64,000 bases of DNA from Ligustrum vulgare. Lineage: Eukaryota > Streptophyta > Magnoliopsida > Lamiales > Oleaceae. The notes below the pieces were generated by a model. It saw nothing but the letters and a program-made list of their open reading frames with translations, was not told where the DNA came from and searched no databases. This document shows, piece by piece, positions 21,830 to 33,633 of the stretch. Each line of letters opens with the position of its first letter. Position 1 is the stretch's first letter. A program made the translations under genes and the position numbers. The stretch spans positions 18,661,446-18,725,445 of the forward strand of contig OY743172.1 of assembly GCA_963555705.1 (NCBI GenBank), given 5' to 3'.

Positions 21830-24384
21830 TGTAGCGACCAAGAATTTTTACGCGATTAATAATTATTTTAATAGAAAATCATGTCGCTACTATTTCACCC
21901 ATTTTTATTAAGTTAACGCCACGACGTATTCGTATAGCCAAGTCAAGAAATAATCGAGATCGTTCGATTTTAAATTAAATTCCGAATTTCTAAAAATATC
22001 TCCATTCTCTTGATTTAAAGTATATTAAGTCTAAGTACTTAATTCAATGTTATCCCAATATTTATTTGTACAAAAATTACTTTTATTATTTAAATTAAGA
22101 AAATATATGCAAGCATGAGAGGTTCCATTATATATAATAATTATGAGAATCTTAATTTAATAAATATGGAAAAGTATATAAATGGTTGATAGATTCCATT
22201 ATATGTAATCATGAAGAGCATAATATTTGTATAAATATGGAAAAGTATATGAATGAATTATATACTCCATTATATATAATCATGAAGAGCATAATATTTG
22301 TATAAATATGGAAAAGTATATGAATGATTGATAAGACTCCATTATATGTAATCATGAAGAGCATAATATTTGTATAAATATGGAAAAGTATATGAATGAA
22401 TTATATACTCCATTATATATAATCATGAAGAGCATAATATTTGTATAAATATGGAAAAGTATATGAATGATTGATAAGACTCCATTATATGTAATCATGA
22501 AGAGCATAATATTTGTATAAATATGGAAAAGTATATGAATGATTTATATACTCCATTATATATAATCATGAAGAGCATATTATTTGTATAAATATGGAAA
22601 AGTATATGAATGGTGCTTTACTTTAAGAAAAGGATGTGTTAAAATTAATAGAATTGAATGATTATGTTTACAATATGCCAACTTTATACATCTATTTAAA
22701 CCCATCTCTTTTACACACAACTCTACACATATACACTTATTTCCAACCTCTTGACAAAATCCACAAGTAAGAGAAATTCAAGGTGGTCAAGAAAGTTTTG
22801 GTCCATTTACTACTACACTTCATTTTAATCTTTTAAAATGTAAGTATATCTTATGTTTTTATGAAAATTAAGTATGTTGTTATGAAATGTAAGTATATCT
22901 TATGTTTTTATGAAAATTAAGTATGTTGTTATGAAATGTAAGTATATCTTATGTTTTTATGAAAATTAAGTATGTTGTTATGAAATGTAAGTATATCTTA
23001 TGTTTTTATGAAAATTAAGTATGTTGTTATGAAATGTAAGTATATCTTATGTTTTTATGAAAATTAAGTATGTTGTTATGAAATGTAAGTATATCTTATG
23101 TTTTTATGAAAATTAAGTATGTTGTTATGAAATGTAAGTATATCTTATGTTTTTATGAAAATTAAGTATGTTGTTATGAAATGTAAGTATATCTTATGTT
23201 TTTATGAAAATTAAGTATGTTGTTATGAAATGTAAGTATATCTTATGTTTTTATGAAAAGTAAGTATGTTTTTATGAAAGGTAAATATACCTTATGTTTT
23301 TATGAAAAGTAAGTATGTTTTTATGAAAGGTATTACCTTATGTTTTTATGAAAAGTAAGTATGTTTTTATGACAAGTAAGTATATCTTATGTTTTTATGA
23401 AAAGTAAGTATGTTTTTATGAAAGGTAAATACACCTTATGTTTTTATGAAAAGTAAGTATGTTTTTATGACAAGTAAGTATATCTTATGTTTTTATGAAA
23501 AGTAAGTATGTTTTTATGAAAGGTAAATACACCTTATGTTTTTATGAAAAGTAAGTATGTTTTTATGACAAGTAAGTATATCTTATATTTTTATGAAAAG
23601 TAAGTATGTTTTTATGAAAGGTAAATACACCTTATGTTTTTATGAAAAGTAAGTATGTTTTTATGACAAGTAAGTATATCTTATGTTTTTATGAAAAGTA
23701 AGTATGTTTTTATGAAAGGTAAATACACCTTATGTTTTTATGAAAAGTAAGTATGTTTTTATGACAAGTAAGTATATCTTATGTTTTTATGAAAAGTAAG
23801 TATGTTTTTATGAAAGGTAAATACACCTTATGTTTTTATGAAAAGTAAGTATGTTTTTTGTTTTTATGAAAATGTTTGGATCATTGCTATGAAATCAATC
23901 TCACAAGATTGTTATGGGTTCCATATGATATGTTTATGATTATGCTAAGGGGACCGGAGTTTAGTAGCGCTACACATAAGAATTCTTGCCATTTAAGTTC
24001 GGTAAAATTCTTGTGTCTCCCTATGTTTATGAGTATTTCGATCCTATCCTATGTTATGATGAAAATGATCCATATGCTTTCAAAAGAAAATTTATGCTTG
24101 GTATACTTACTGAGATTTTATAAATCTCACTCCACGATATTTACCATTTTCAGATAATTGAAGGTTCAAGGCGGTCAACATGGAAGTGGCAAAAGTGGTT
24201 AAGATTGATGAGATAATTATGTTGAACTTTATGTAAGAAAATTATGTTCTATTTTTATTCACAAATAAAATTATGGGATTCTAATTATTCTTTTGAATAA
24301 TTTTACATTTCTATTTAAGTCTCGATAATATGATATGAGTCACTTTTAGTGGCACTCGAATGGTCGAGAATTCGGGTCGTCACA
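21830..24384 (+). repeat. Non-autonomous element, 3' LTR
   Basis: 2555 bp, 393 bp shorter than the 5' LTR. The difference lies in the 49/98-bp minisatellite (22843-23870 here). The unique ends and the 71/72-bp block match the 5' LTR almost exactly. Confidence 0.92.
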
Positions 24385-24389
24385 CAACT
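24385..24389. repeat. TSD CAACT, right copy
   Basis: Exact duplicate of 15434-15438. Confidence 0.95.
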
Positions 24390-25990
24390 TGACACAGCAA
24401 GAACTCTCAAGAATCATTCAGGAAGGAATTGCTGATGGAATACGATAGAACTCCCAGGGTCGGACGTCATTCATGAGAAGAACCCCCTTTACTCCTGAAA
24501 TAACATCCTTTCCCTTGCCAGATCGATTTAAATACCCTCGGATAAAGGAATACGATGGAACAACAGATCCTAACAACCACTTGAACACCTACACGGATGT
24601 CATGGACATACAAAATGCTCCCGATCAGATTCTGTGCAAGGCATTCCCGCAAACCTTGACAAATTCAGCTCGAGACTGGTTCTCTATGATACTTTCAGGA
24701 TCCATCTCTTCCTTTGCAGATCTTACTGAGAAGTTCACTGCTTTCTTTGCAAGTAGCAAAAGAATAAAAAAGACGGCTGCATCTCTCATGCAGTTAAAGC
24801 AAGCTCAGAATGAAACGCTGCGTGAATTCATGACCAGGTTTAACGCTGAAAGACTTCAGATTCCAGATCTCCATATATCATCAGCAATTTCAGCCCTTAC
24901 CTTGGCCATTCGAGGTCCTGAATTCAGAATGTCCCTATCCAAGAACCCACCATCAAATGTAACAGAGCTTCTCCGAAGAGCAGAAAAGTACATAAACATG
25001 GAGGAGACACTTTTGTCAGTTCGGGCACAGGATCAAGGGCATGGAACAGTAGCACAATCTTCACAATTAACAAAGCAAGGGAATAAAAGGCTGAGACAGG
25101 AAGACGAGAAGAATTCGTCCCGAACTAACTCGAAGGGGAATGGCAATGGGCATCTGAGTTTAACTCCGGTAAGCGCACCCCGATCCCACATTCTCATGGA
25201 AATCAAAGGACGCGAAGACTTACGATGGCCTAAGCCTATCAAAGGGAAGATTGATGAAAAGAATCGACATAAGTATTGTGACTTTCACAAGAGTCCGGGC
25301 CATACCACGGATGAATGCAGAACTTTGAAACAGGAGATAGAGGCCCTCATAAAAAGGGGCTTCCTGGGGCACTACATAAAGAGAGACGATAAAGAGCATG
25401 GGAAAGGGGAAGAGAATTCCAGATCCGCTGGCACCATAAATTTTATCGTCGGAGGAATAGCATCTGGAGGTGATTCGAATAATGCACGAAAGAATCATGC
25501 CCGTGCACTAAGTGATCGGGAAGAAAGGTCGGGATGTCATGACCAGGAAATCTCGAACAGCATCAGCTTCAGCAATGCCGACATGGAAGGGATTTCGTAT
25601 CCTCATGACGACGCTGTTGTTATCAGCACAACAATCGCCAATCTTGATGTCAGGAGGGTGCTAGTTGACAATGGGAGTGCAGCCAACGTTCTATCCTTGG
25701 AAGCTTTCAATCAGATGCAACTTCCCAAAGATCGGCTTCGACAGGTCGTTACTCCCCTAACCGGGTTTGGAGGAGGAATCGTGAAACCCGAAGGCCTAAT
25801 TGACCTTCCCACTTCCCTAAGATCAGAAGAGAAACGTGTAACAAAGATGACTCCGTTCCAAGTCGTCAGAGCTCCTATGGCCTACAATGCTATCTTGGGA
25901 AGGCCATTCCTGAATAGCCTCAAAGCTATAGTATCAACTTATCACCTGGAAATCAAGTTCCCAACTTCCGCAGGCATAGCAACTATTTAG
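24390..25990 (+). pseudogene. Tat gypsy gag (C-terminal) and protease
   Basis: Continues gag in frame after the TSD. An in-frame TAG at 24446-24448 interrupts it; the long open frame runs from about 24473 to 25990. It has a retrotransposon gag domain (DPNNHLNTYTDVM, DWFSMILSGSI, LMQLKQAQNETLREF) and a Tat-type zinc finger CDFHKSPGHTTDEC at about 25277-25318. The protease has the active-site motif VDNGSAANVL near 25666 and a family-typical AILGRPFLNSLKA later. The TAG at 25988-25990 is in the same frame as the reverse transcriptase downstream, so it is a nonsense mutation in a single gag-pol frame. Confidence 0.9.
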
Positions 25991-26050
25991 GAAAATCAAT
26001 CGGTAGCCAGAAGTTGCTACATCAACTGCATTGGAAAAAATAAGACATAT

Positions 26051-27280
26051 TTGATGTCAATAGAACTTCCTCATGAAGAAAGAATGTCGCCAGTAGAGGA
26101 GCTGGAAGAGGTTCATGTCTCAGAAGGGAAGGGCTTCACAATTGGGAAAGAGCTCCCCAAAATAATGAAGGAAGAGTTGTCACAGTATTTAAAGAATATC
26201 GATGTTTTTGCATGGAGCGTTGAAGATATGCCCGGGATTGATCCCGAGCTCGTCGAACACAGGCTCAACGTCATGCCCGACAAGAAGCCCGTAAAACAGC
26301 GAAGAAGACAGTTTGCCACAGAAAGAAGGCAGATAATAAAAGAGGAAATAGATAAACTCTTGAAAGCAGGATTTATCAAAGAAGTGAAGTATCCAGAGTG
26401 GCTAGCCAATGTGGTCTTGGTAAAAAAGCCAAATGGGAAGTGGCGAGTTTGTATAGACTTCACCGATTTGAATAAGGCATGTCCAAAAGACAGTTATCCT
26501 CTCCCTAGGATCGACAGGTTGGTGGATTCCACATCAGGGTCCGAACTTTACAGCTCCGTAGACGCCTTCTCGGGATATCATCAGATTCGGATGGCACGGG
26601 AAGATCAGGAAAAAACTTCCTTCATGGCAGATGAAGGAATATACTGCTACAAGGTCATGCCGTTTGGATTAAAGAATGCTGGAGCCACGTATCAAAGGTT
26701 GGTTAACATGGTCTTCTTCCGACACATTGGGCTTAACATTGAAGTCTACGTTGATGACATGGTAGTAAAAAGCTCAAGAAAGAAAGACCACATTGCTGAC
26801 CTTGAAGACATATTCAATACACTCAGAAAACATCAGATGAAACTGAATCCTGCAAAGTGCGCCTTCGGAGTAGGCTCGGGAAAGTTCTTGGGATTCATGA
26901 TCACTCAGAGAGGTATCGAAGCTAATCCAGATAAAATTTCAGCCCTAGCTTCAATGGAACCTCCCCGAAACATCAGGGAAGTACAGAAATTAACAGGAAG
27001 AGTAGCGGCATTAGGTAGATTCATTTCAAAGGCAGCAGACAAATGTCTCCCCTTCTTCAAAACTCTCCGAGGAAACAAGGACTTCAGATGGGACGAGAAA
27101 TGCGGGGTCTCCTTCAGGAAGTTGAAAGAATACTTGGGGACACCTCCGATACTGGTAAAGCCGAATCCAGGGGACAATCTGTTCCTATATCTAGCAGTGT
27201 CTGATCATGTTGTGAGCACCGTTTTAATTAAAGAGGAAGAGAAGACCCAAAAGCCTATATATATTATGTTAGTAAGATGA
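26051..27280 (+). pseudogene. Tat gypsy reverse transcriptase
   Basis: Typical Tat-lineage motifs in order: MPGIDPELVEHRLN, KKPNGKWRVCIDFTDLNKACPK-like finger (26425-26490), DAFSGYHQI, VMPFGLKNAGATYQR, and the catalytic Y-V-D-D (about 26746-26757). The connection region (PPRNIREVQKLTGRVAALGRFI) and the start of the first RNase H follow. A two-base expansion of a short TA run near 27256-27262 shifts the frame and causes the stop at 27280. Confidence 0.9.
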
Positions 27281-28276
27281 TGTTCGAAGCAGAAACCCGA
27301 TATACATTGGCAGAGCAGCTCGCACTTGCCCTGGTTACAGCAGCGAGAAAGTTAAGACCATACTTTCAAGCCCATGCAATAACTGTCCTCACAAATCAGC
27401 CCTTGAAGCAAATCTTGCAGAAACCAGATGTATCCGGTCGTCTACTGAAGTGGTCAATCGAGCTCGGGGAGTATGACATCGAGTTCAAACCTCGACCTTC
27501 CATCAAAGCACAGGTCTTGGTTGACTTTTTTGCCGAACTAACACCAAGACCTCGGGGGCCGACAGGTCATGACCGGGAAGAGATCACATGGACCTTGCAA
27601 GTGGATGGAGCATCGAATGCTGCGGGCTCGGGGGGCCGGAATCATATTAAAGAAAGATGACGGCACAATGGAAATTCAGTGCGCAATACGTTTTGACTTC
27701 CCAGCAACCAATAACGATGCAGAGTATGAGGCCGTAATTACTGGACTTCAAGCAACTCAACACCTAGGGGTCGAGCATGTCAAGGTCCTTAGTGATTCAC
27801 AATTAGTGGTAGAACAGGTAAACGGCACTTTTGAAGCGAAAGATGAGAAAATGTCATCTTACAGGATGATGGTCTTGGACTTGCAAAGAAAGTTCAAGTC
27901 TTGCTGCATAAACAAAATTCCGAGGTCCGCCAATCACAAAGCGGATGCCCTGTCAAGACTTACTTCTTTCAATCTAGACCACCTGGATAGGACCGTGTTC
28001 GTACAAACTCTTCATGAGCCTAGTATCATACAACAACCAGAGGTCATGGATATTTCTTATCAAGAGCCCAGTTGGATGGATCCAATAACTGAATATCTAA
28101 CATCAGGAAAGTTTCCAGATGACAAAGTAAAGGCCAGAAAAATCAAAGTAAGAGCCCCGAGGTATACCTTGTTCCGCCGAAGCTTCACACTTCCTTATCT
28201 GCGATGCCTAACTCCAAAAGAAGCAGCTCTTGCTATGGCCGAAGTTCATGAAGGAATTTGTGGAGGACACCAGTGA
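27277..28276 (+). pseudogene. Tat gypsy tandem RNase H region (degenerate RH plus second RH)
   Basis: The first part (FEAETRYTLAEQLALALV, LTNQPLKQIL, DFFAELTP) is the ordinary retroelement RNase H/tether. A second, archaeal-type RNase H follows: WTLQVDGASN near 27588, NNDAEYEAVITGL near 27715, SDSQLVVEQVNG near 27795 and ANHKADALSRL near 27935. One extra G in a G-run near 27632-27637 breaks the frame between the halves. A TGA at 28274-28276, where Gly/Ser is usual, ends the segment. Two RNase H modules identify the Tat lineage. Confidence 0.9.
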
Positions 28277-29222
28277 GCAAGAGCTTTAGCACTGAAACTG
28301 ATAAGATACGGGTACTATTGGCCGAATATGAAGAAGGATTCCCTTAGTTATGTGAAAGCCTGTGACAAGTGCCAAAGATTCGCAGCCCGATTACATCAAC
28401 CTGCGGAAGAGCTATCCTCAATATCGTGCCCATACCCTTTCGCCCAATGGGGAATCGACATACTCGGGCCTTTCCCTATAGCCCGGGGTCAGGTCAAGTT
28501 CTTAGCAGTTGCAGTGGAATACTTCACTAAGTGGGTGGAAGCCGAACCGCTAGCCGTGATCACAGAACAAAAGTTGGAAGCATTTGTGTGGAAATCAATA
28601 GTTTGCCGTTTTGGCCTTCCCAAGACATTAATAACGGATAACGGGCGTCAATTTGAGTGCCAAGCCTTCAAGCAATTCTGCAAGAATCTGGGAATAGAAC
28701 ACAGGTTGACCTCCGCTTCGTACCCGCAGAGCAATGGGTTGGCTGAAGTAACAAATAGGTTCATCTTACAAGACTTGAAGACTCGTCTTGGCAGTGCCAA
28801 GGGAGATTGGCCCGATCTTCTCCCAGAAGTACTTTGGACCAACCGAACCACCTTCAAGACAGCAACAGGGGAAACCCCATTCATGCTTGCCTTCGGGATG
28901 GAAGCCGCTGTTCCCATAGAAGTAACCATTCCAAGCTTCCGTGCCATGGCCACAGGCATCATTAAGAATAACAGCCTATCAATAGGCCATGTCTAAGAAG
29001 TTTAATATCCGAGTGAAGAAGAGGGAGTTCAGAATGGGGGATCTCGTCCTTCGCCGTAGTGAGGCTGCCGGTCATCAACCAGGGAAACTTGGGCCCATTT
29101 GGGAAGGACCTTATGAAGTCATCTGGAAGGTGGGCAAAGGCTCATACAGCCTCCGCACAATGGATTCAAAGCCTCTTCCTCGGCCATGGAATGTGGAGAA
29201 CTTGAAGCCATACTACAAGTAA
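28277..29222 (+). pseudogene. Tat gypsy integrase
   Basis: Zinc module (YYWPNMKKDS, then CDKC), first Asp (WGIDILGPFP near 28452), second Asp (ITDNGRQF near 28635) and Glu region (YPQSNGLAEVTNRFI near 28722-28765). The tail (KKREFRMGDLVLRR, GPYEVIWKVGKGSYSL, NVENLKPYYK) ends at 29220. Between about 28960 and 28990 the usual helical segment is missing and the frame shifts, so an internal deletion has occurred. The open parts are 28328-28996 and 28989-29222. Confidence 0.88.
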
Positions 29223-29249
29223 TCATATCGAGTCATTTAGTCCTAGTAA

Positions 29250-29396
29250 GGTCGGGCCTGCGCGCCCATTTTTATATTTGCTTTCGGACTTGCACGTCCC
29301 CCAGAGAATATTATGGTCGGGCCTGTGCGCCCATTTTTATATTTGCTTTCGGACTTGCACGTCGCCCAGAGAATATTATGGTCGGGCCTGCGTGCC
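29250..29396 (+). repeat. Short tandem repeat, about 65-bp unit, two to three copies
   Basis: The unit starts GGTCGGGCCTGCGCGCCCAT and runs to CAGAGAATATTAT. Copies begin near 29250, 29312 and 29379 (partial). It sits directly after the integrase stop. The overlapping open frames through it are repeat artefacts. Confidence 0.8.
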
Positions 29397-29426
29397 CATT
29401 ACTTTGTCTTTCAGTGTCAGGGGCAG

Positions 29427-29490
29427 GTACTCTTTTTCCTTGTCCAGATTTTTTCCCAATGGGTTTCTCTGGATAAGGTTTTAACGAGGC
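29427..29490 (+). other. 64-bp conserved 3' non-coding motif (gypsy copy)
   Basis: Begins GTACTCTTTTTCC, has TTTTTTCCCAATGGG in the middle and ends GGTTTTAACGAGGC. Two copies with the same 64-bp length and the same ends are in copia-1 at 49223-49286 and 49398-49461. Similar text is common in plant retroelement 3' regions; its role is not known to me. Confidence 0.7.
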
Positions 29491-29574
29491 CCATGTTCAG
29501 TCCCCTTCAATAAAAGTACTTCTTCCAAAGAATGAGCACTACAAAGATCATATGTTGAAGTAATTTACAAGGTC

Positions 29575-30010
29575 ATCCACATGACTTTACAAATTATTTC
29601 CCATCCAATAATTTACAATGTCTCATGGCAAGACTTTACAAATTATTCTTCCACGAATACTTTACAAGGTCTCATGGCAAGACGTTACAAATTATTTCCC
29701 ATCCAATAATTTACAATGTCTCATGGAAAGACTTTACAAATTATTCTTCCACGAATAATTTACAAGGTCTCATGGCAAGACGTTACAAATTATTTCCCAT
29801 CCAATAATTTACAATGTCTCATGGCAAAACTTTACAAATTATTCTTCCACGAATAATTTACAAGGTCTCATGGCAAGACGTTACAAATTATTTCCCATCC
29901 AATAATTTACAATGTCTCATGGCAAGAGTTTACAAATTATTCTTTCATGAATAATTTACGAGGTCTCATGGCAAAACGTTACAAATTATTTCACATCCAA
30001 TCATTAACAA
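29575..30010 (+). repeat. 98-bp tandem repeat in the Tat gypsy 3' region
   Basis: About four to five copies of a unit made of two half-units, ATTTACAATGTCTCATGGC and ATTTACAAGGTCTCATGGC. Each is followed by an ACAAATTATT stretch (TTCTTCCACGAATA or TTTCCCATCCAATA). The half-unit is about 49 bp. Confidence 0.85.
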
Positions 30011-30455
30011 ATACAGGTCGGTATCGCCCGATCTTTTCAATTAACTGAAAGGGTCGGGCAAACCCGGTCTCTCCAGTTGTACTCAACTCAAAGTCTTGAT
30101 GCTACAAAAGGTTAAGTCCGTTCTTATGATGGGAAACATAAGGTCGGGTACTACCCGACCATAGAGTATCAACTAGATAAATTCTAGAAATCTTGTGCTC
30201 AACCCAAGGAAATAGTTCGGTATTACCTGACCTTATAGTATATCATTTCTAAAAGTTTGTACAAGTAAATAGCTCGGATTGTTTTATATACGGAAGATCA
30301 TGCTTTATCATCAATCCATAAATTAGATATGAAACAATAAACACGAGCTTTGACAAAAAAGAGACATTCTTCATTAACAAAAAACCTTGTTACAAAAAGA
30401 GGCCACAAGGTTACATCTCGGCCTATAAAAGGGAAATGTACAACAGATTTTTCTA

Positions 30456-32704
30456 CTATTGCTCGGGGTCACTAGCACGGGTTTCTTCTTCGTCAGACTC
30501 GACCTCTACTACGTCTTCCAGGAAAGGAGTGAGGTCCAGATCTTCTGTGCCCAATGGAAATTGAGAAAGAGGGCTGGTGTCCAGGTCGGGCGCATGCATC
30601 TTGATCCAAGCCCGGGCTTGTCTCATGCCCTGGGAATAGGATTCCAGGGCATAGTTACCCACGGCAAGGTCATATTCCTCAGACTTCTTGTAAGCCTCGA
30701 CCGCCGCCACCTTCGCCACTTCTATCTCTTCCCTTGCTCGGCGAAGATCTTCAGATAGTTTGACATTTTCAGAGCGAGCAAGATCCCGGTCTTCAGTCAT
30801 CAAAGCCAAATCAGTTTCCATTCTGGTCAACTTTTCTTCAGCGTTGTTAGCACGGGTTGCCTCGTACTGAACAGAATGGACGAGCTGACTCGTAGCCTCC
30901 CCTCGCCGGACACCTTGGTTTATAAGACCCCGGCCAATACTGAGCATCTGTACGAGTTAAATACTTGTATTATTTGGAGGAAAAATATAATACCAAAAGT
31001 AAAAGGTCGTCTTGAAATTACCTTAAGCGCCGCATTCAGAAAATGATCCACCCCGTTCTCCAGCGAGACTTCATCAGAATATTTCTCGAGTATACCGGGG
31101 TGGTAACTCTCTTCCAATTTAGACCGCAAGTCGGCCAGGGAAGGACCCTCTACTGCAACTTCAGGAGGATCAGACCTTGTATTCTCTTCCCGGACGGGAG
31201 CGCGGCGAACACCTTGGCTGGTCTCGTGCCGGGGTGGAACTTCCACGTTTCTCCCTGAAGTTTCGCCCGGCCCGGACTGTGCCTGGCGTGGCCTTTTTTG
31301 TGGCCGTCTTCGAGTAATACCACCTTCCCTCCTCCTCTCAGCAGCAGCTCGAGCCCTCTCTTCGGCCGCTTTCTTTAACCTGTCCCCATCAAAAGCCATA
31401 CCTGTGAAAGAACGGGAAGGTTAGATAAAAAGCAATAAGAAGGGAAAGGGAACATTTTCTAGTGGAAAAATGAAATCAACTATTACTTAATTTACAAATT
31501 CGGGTCCTACCGGGCTCCAAGTCAAGGCCGGCCTGACCTAAGATCTCGTTGGTAGTAAGATCTGAAGCCTCCTCGGCCAGAAGTCCGAAGTCACAAACTC
31601 TTATGGCGTTGGCCAAGAGGTCGGCCATCTTGTCCTCCCCCACATTACCCATTCTATTAAAGTTGTCTACCTCCGGTTTCCTAAAAGTGGGCCAAAGATC
31701 CGGAATCATGAATTACGGCCGTGAATATATAGCTTACGGCCGTAACGAACATTCTGTCTCAAATTTCAATCAGGTGTTACGGCCGTAAAATATTTCAATT
31801 TCAGTTTTACGGCCGTGATAAACTTCTTACGGCCGTAATCAACGTTCTGCCTGTTTCTGCCTTAAGAATGTTACGGCCGTAAAAATGAAGGTTACGGCCG
31901 TGAATCAAGTTATGCCTTATTGTTTGATTTCCTGCCTCGGCTCGATCCTTTCGCCTTCTCGGCTCGACCCCAACAAGGAACTTGCTCCGTTTTGCACGTA
32001 GATCACTATCATATTACTGATGGCTCGACTTCGCCCTTCCATGCCTGGTCTGGATCACATCACTCACCTTCCCGGGGTTTGATATAAAAGAATTTTTCCT
32101 TCCAATATTTCAAGGAAGAGGGAACCCAGGGCACCTCGAACCTCCCCTTCCCGCATAAGTAAACGAAGCAGTTACATCGGGGTAAAAACTTCAAATTTAA
32201 AAGGCATTTGCAAAGGTTCACAGTAGGTTCGATCCCTAGACTCCTACATAAAACAAAGAAGTAAGCTAGAATTCTCCACCCGTTTGGGACCAGCTGCCCG
32301 GGAAGAATGCTAGCCGTAAAAAGGAAATCTACAAAAAAGTGATGTAAGGGGAACCTGAGGCCGGCCACTAACGAGTCGTGAAATACTACGGTCTCCCCTT
32401 CCCGACAATGATATGATACATCATCATGATCGGGTGCCCGGGATGTATACCTATCAGATAGACCAAACTTCCTCATGTCAGCTTCGACCATGTGTTCCTT
32501 CATCCTACTGTTGTAAGTGGGTAACTCTAGGTCGGGACTGCCCGGTCTATCATCAAATTCAGGGTTATTGACTTCCTCATCATCGCTCGACTCGTCCCCC
32601 CCGGATGTTGGTGGAGGTTGGTAAAATCCTATTGGCTCTACATCTAAAGCCTCGTCCAAATTTTCTACCTCCCTAAGGTCCGTGATGTTCACTTGCCTGG
32701 CCAT
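30456..32704 (-). CDS. Antisense spliced ORF of the Tat element (putative gypsy-type transposon protein)
   Basis: Four exon-like blocks on the strand opposite to gag-pol: 32704-32068, about 31709-31511, 31401-31022 and 30947-30456. Donors GAAG|GTGAGT, CCCG|GTAGGA and TTAAG|GTAATT and acceptors TTTCACAG and CGTACAG are present. Blocks 2-3-4 join in one frame. Block 1 starts MARQVNITDLREVENLDEA, is acidic, and has a hydrophobic core (HHFFVDFLFTASILPGQLV) like the 'putative gypsy type transposon' domain (PF04195 type). Block 3 is Arg/Ala-rich and basic; block 4 is a long coiled coil with an acidic tail (EVESDEEE). Antisense ORFs of this kind are known from the 3' region of Tat-lineage elements; their function is unknown. 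The acceptor before block 2 is not visible because a palindrome array (31713-31903) lies there. Confidence 0.7.
31713..31903. repeat. Array of seven TTACGGCCGTAA palindromes
   Basis: TTACGGCCGTAA/TTACGGCCGTGA starts at 31713, 31734, 31777, 31807, 31827, 31871 and 31892. Spacings are 21, 43, 30, 20, 44 and 21 bp. It lies in the first intron of the antisense ORF, at the edge of block 2. The same motif with 21-44-21 spacing is in the solo LTR at 34651-34748. Confidence 0.9.
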
Positions 32705-33053
32705 TTTCCTAACGATTAAATTACAAAATAAAATTAACGTCGGGAGAGGTCGAGATTACCTAAAGGTCGTGCTTGGAATTTTAGCTCGTGTTAGACGCTC
32801 GGGGAGTTGTCTGGTTTTCACTAAAATTGCAAAGTGAAAAGAATGAGGGCATAGGGACCACATATATATAGGAGGAAAAAGGCGGGAAAACTTTTGAAAT
32901 CCCGCCACTCATTTTTGACACGTGGCAGCAATCCAGAAGTGTGATATTAATGACGCGTAAAACAAAGGACAAAACAGTTGGCGAAACACGTCATTAATAA
33001 AGGTGACAACTGTCAGGAGTTAATTGCATTCAGGCATCCTTCACCGATCCCTG

Positions 33054-33068
33054 ATGCACGGGGGCCAT
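33054..33068 (+). other. Polypurine tract of the Tat gypsy element
   Basis: GATGCACGGGGGCCAT directly before the 3' LTR start at 33069; the G-run is the likely core. Confidence 0.6.
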
Positions 33069-33628
33069 TGATCGGGCTTTTTTCAGTGATTGTCAAAATG
33101 GACCTATGAAATCCACCAAATCAGGTCGGCCCATCCGAGGCTCGGGTAGGCCTTATATCCCGGGCTTTGAGGGTCTCAACCGTCAAGCCTCTTTCTCTAG
33201 GCCGGGATGTATGGTCGGCCTTATTACCTCCCAGCCCAGAATTGCCCGATCAGTTCAGGCCTTGCATCCATAGTGGGGAATATGCCCGGCCTTACCCGGC
33301 CACTTCAGGTTTCCGGGTGTTCACCCTTATGGGCTTTATTAATGGGCCACCTCCTTGGGCCCTTGGAATAAGACATAACCTATAAGGAGTCATCCTGAAA
33401 AAGAGGAAATACAATTCTTATAAAATTAGAACTCCTCCTAAAAGGTAAGTTTATGGCAATAAGGACTCCTTCCTAAAATAAAGGGAGTTATGGGCTTTTC
33501 CAGCCCTATAAATACAGCTCCTTTACTCGCATAAATTCACTCACAATTCAATACGCTTTCCAGTTATATATTCTCTCTCTATCTTTTTCCAGAAAACTAA
33601 TTCTCACACCGGAGGGGCGACGGGGAGA

Positions 33629-33633
33629 ATCCT
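33629..33633. repeat. TSD ATCCT, left copy, of the Athila-like solo LTR
   Basis: ATCCT before 33634; exact copy at 35240-35244. Confidence 0.93.

Larger units (their letters stand above)
15439..24384 (+). mobile_element. Non-autonomous LTR retrotransposon (LARD-like) carrying a host gene fragment
   Basis: 8946 bp, with LTRs 15439-18386 (2948 bp) and 21830-24384 (2555 bp), both running from TGTAGCGACC to GGTCGTCACA. TSD is CAACT. It has an initiator-Met PBS (18389-18400) and a PPT (about 21813-21829). The 3.4-kb interior has no gag-pol. It holds a LOG-like fragment on the minus strand, degenerate repeats and what look like remains of a chromovirus pol 3' end. The LTR length difference comes from minisatellite copy number. 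It must have relied on proteins from another element. A solo LTR of the same family lies at 36265-38265. Confidence 0.92.

Noticed and set aside
29186..29513. Three overlapping frames after the Tat integrase
   Set aside because: They arise from a 65-bp tandem repeat and share no domain with known proteins.
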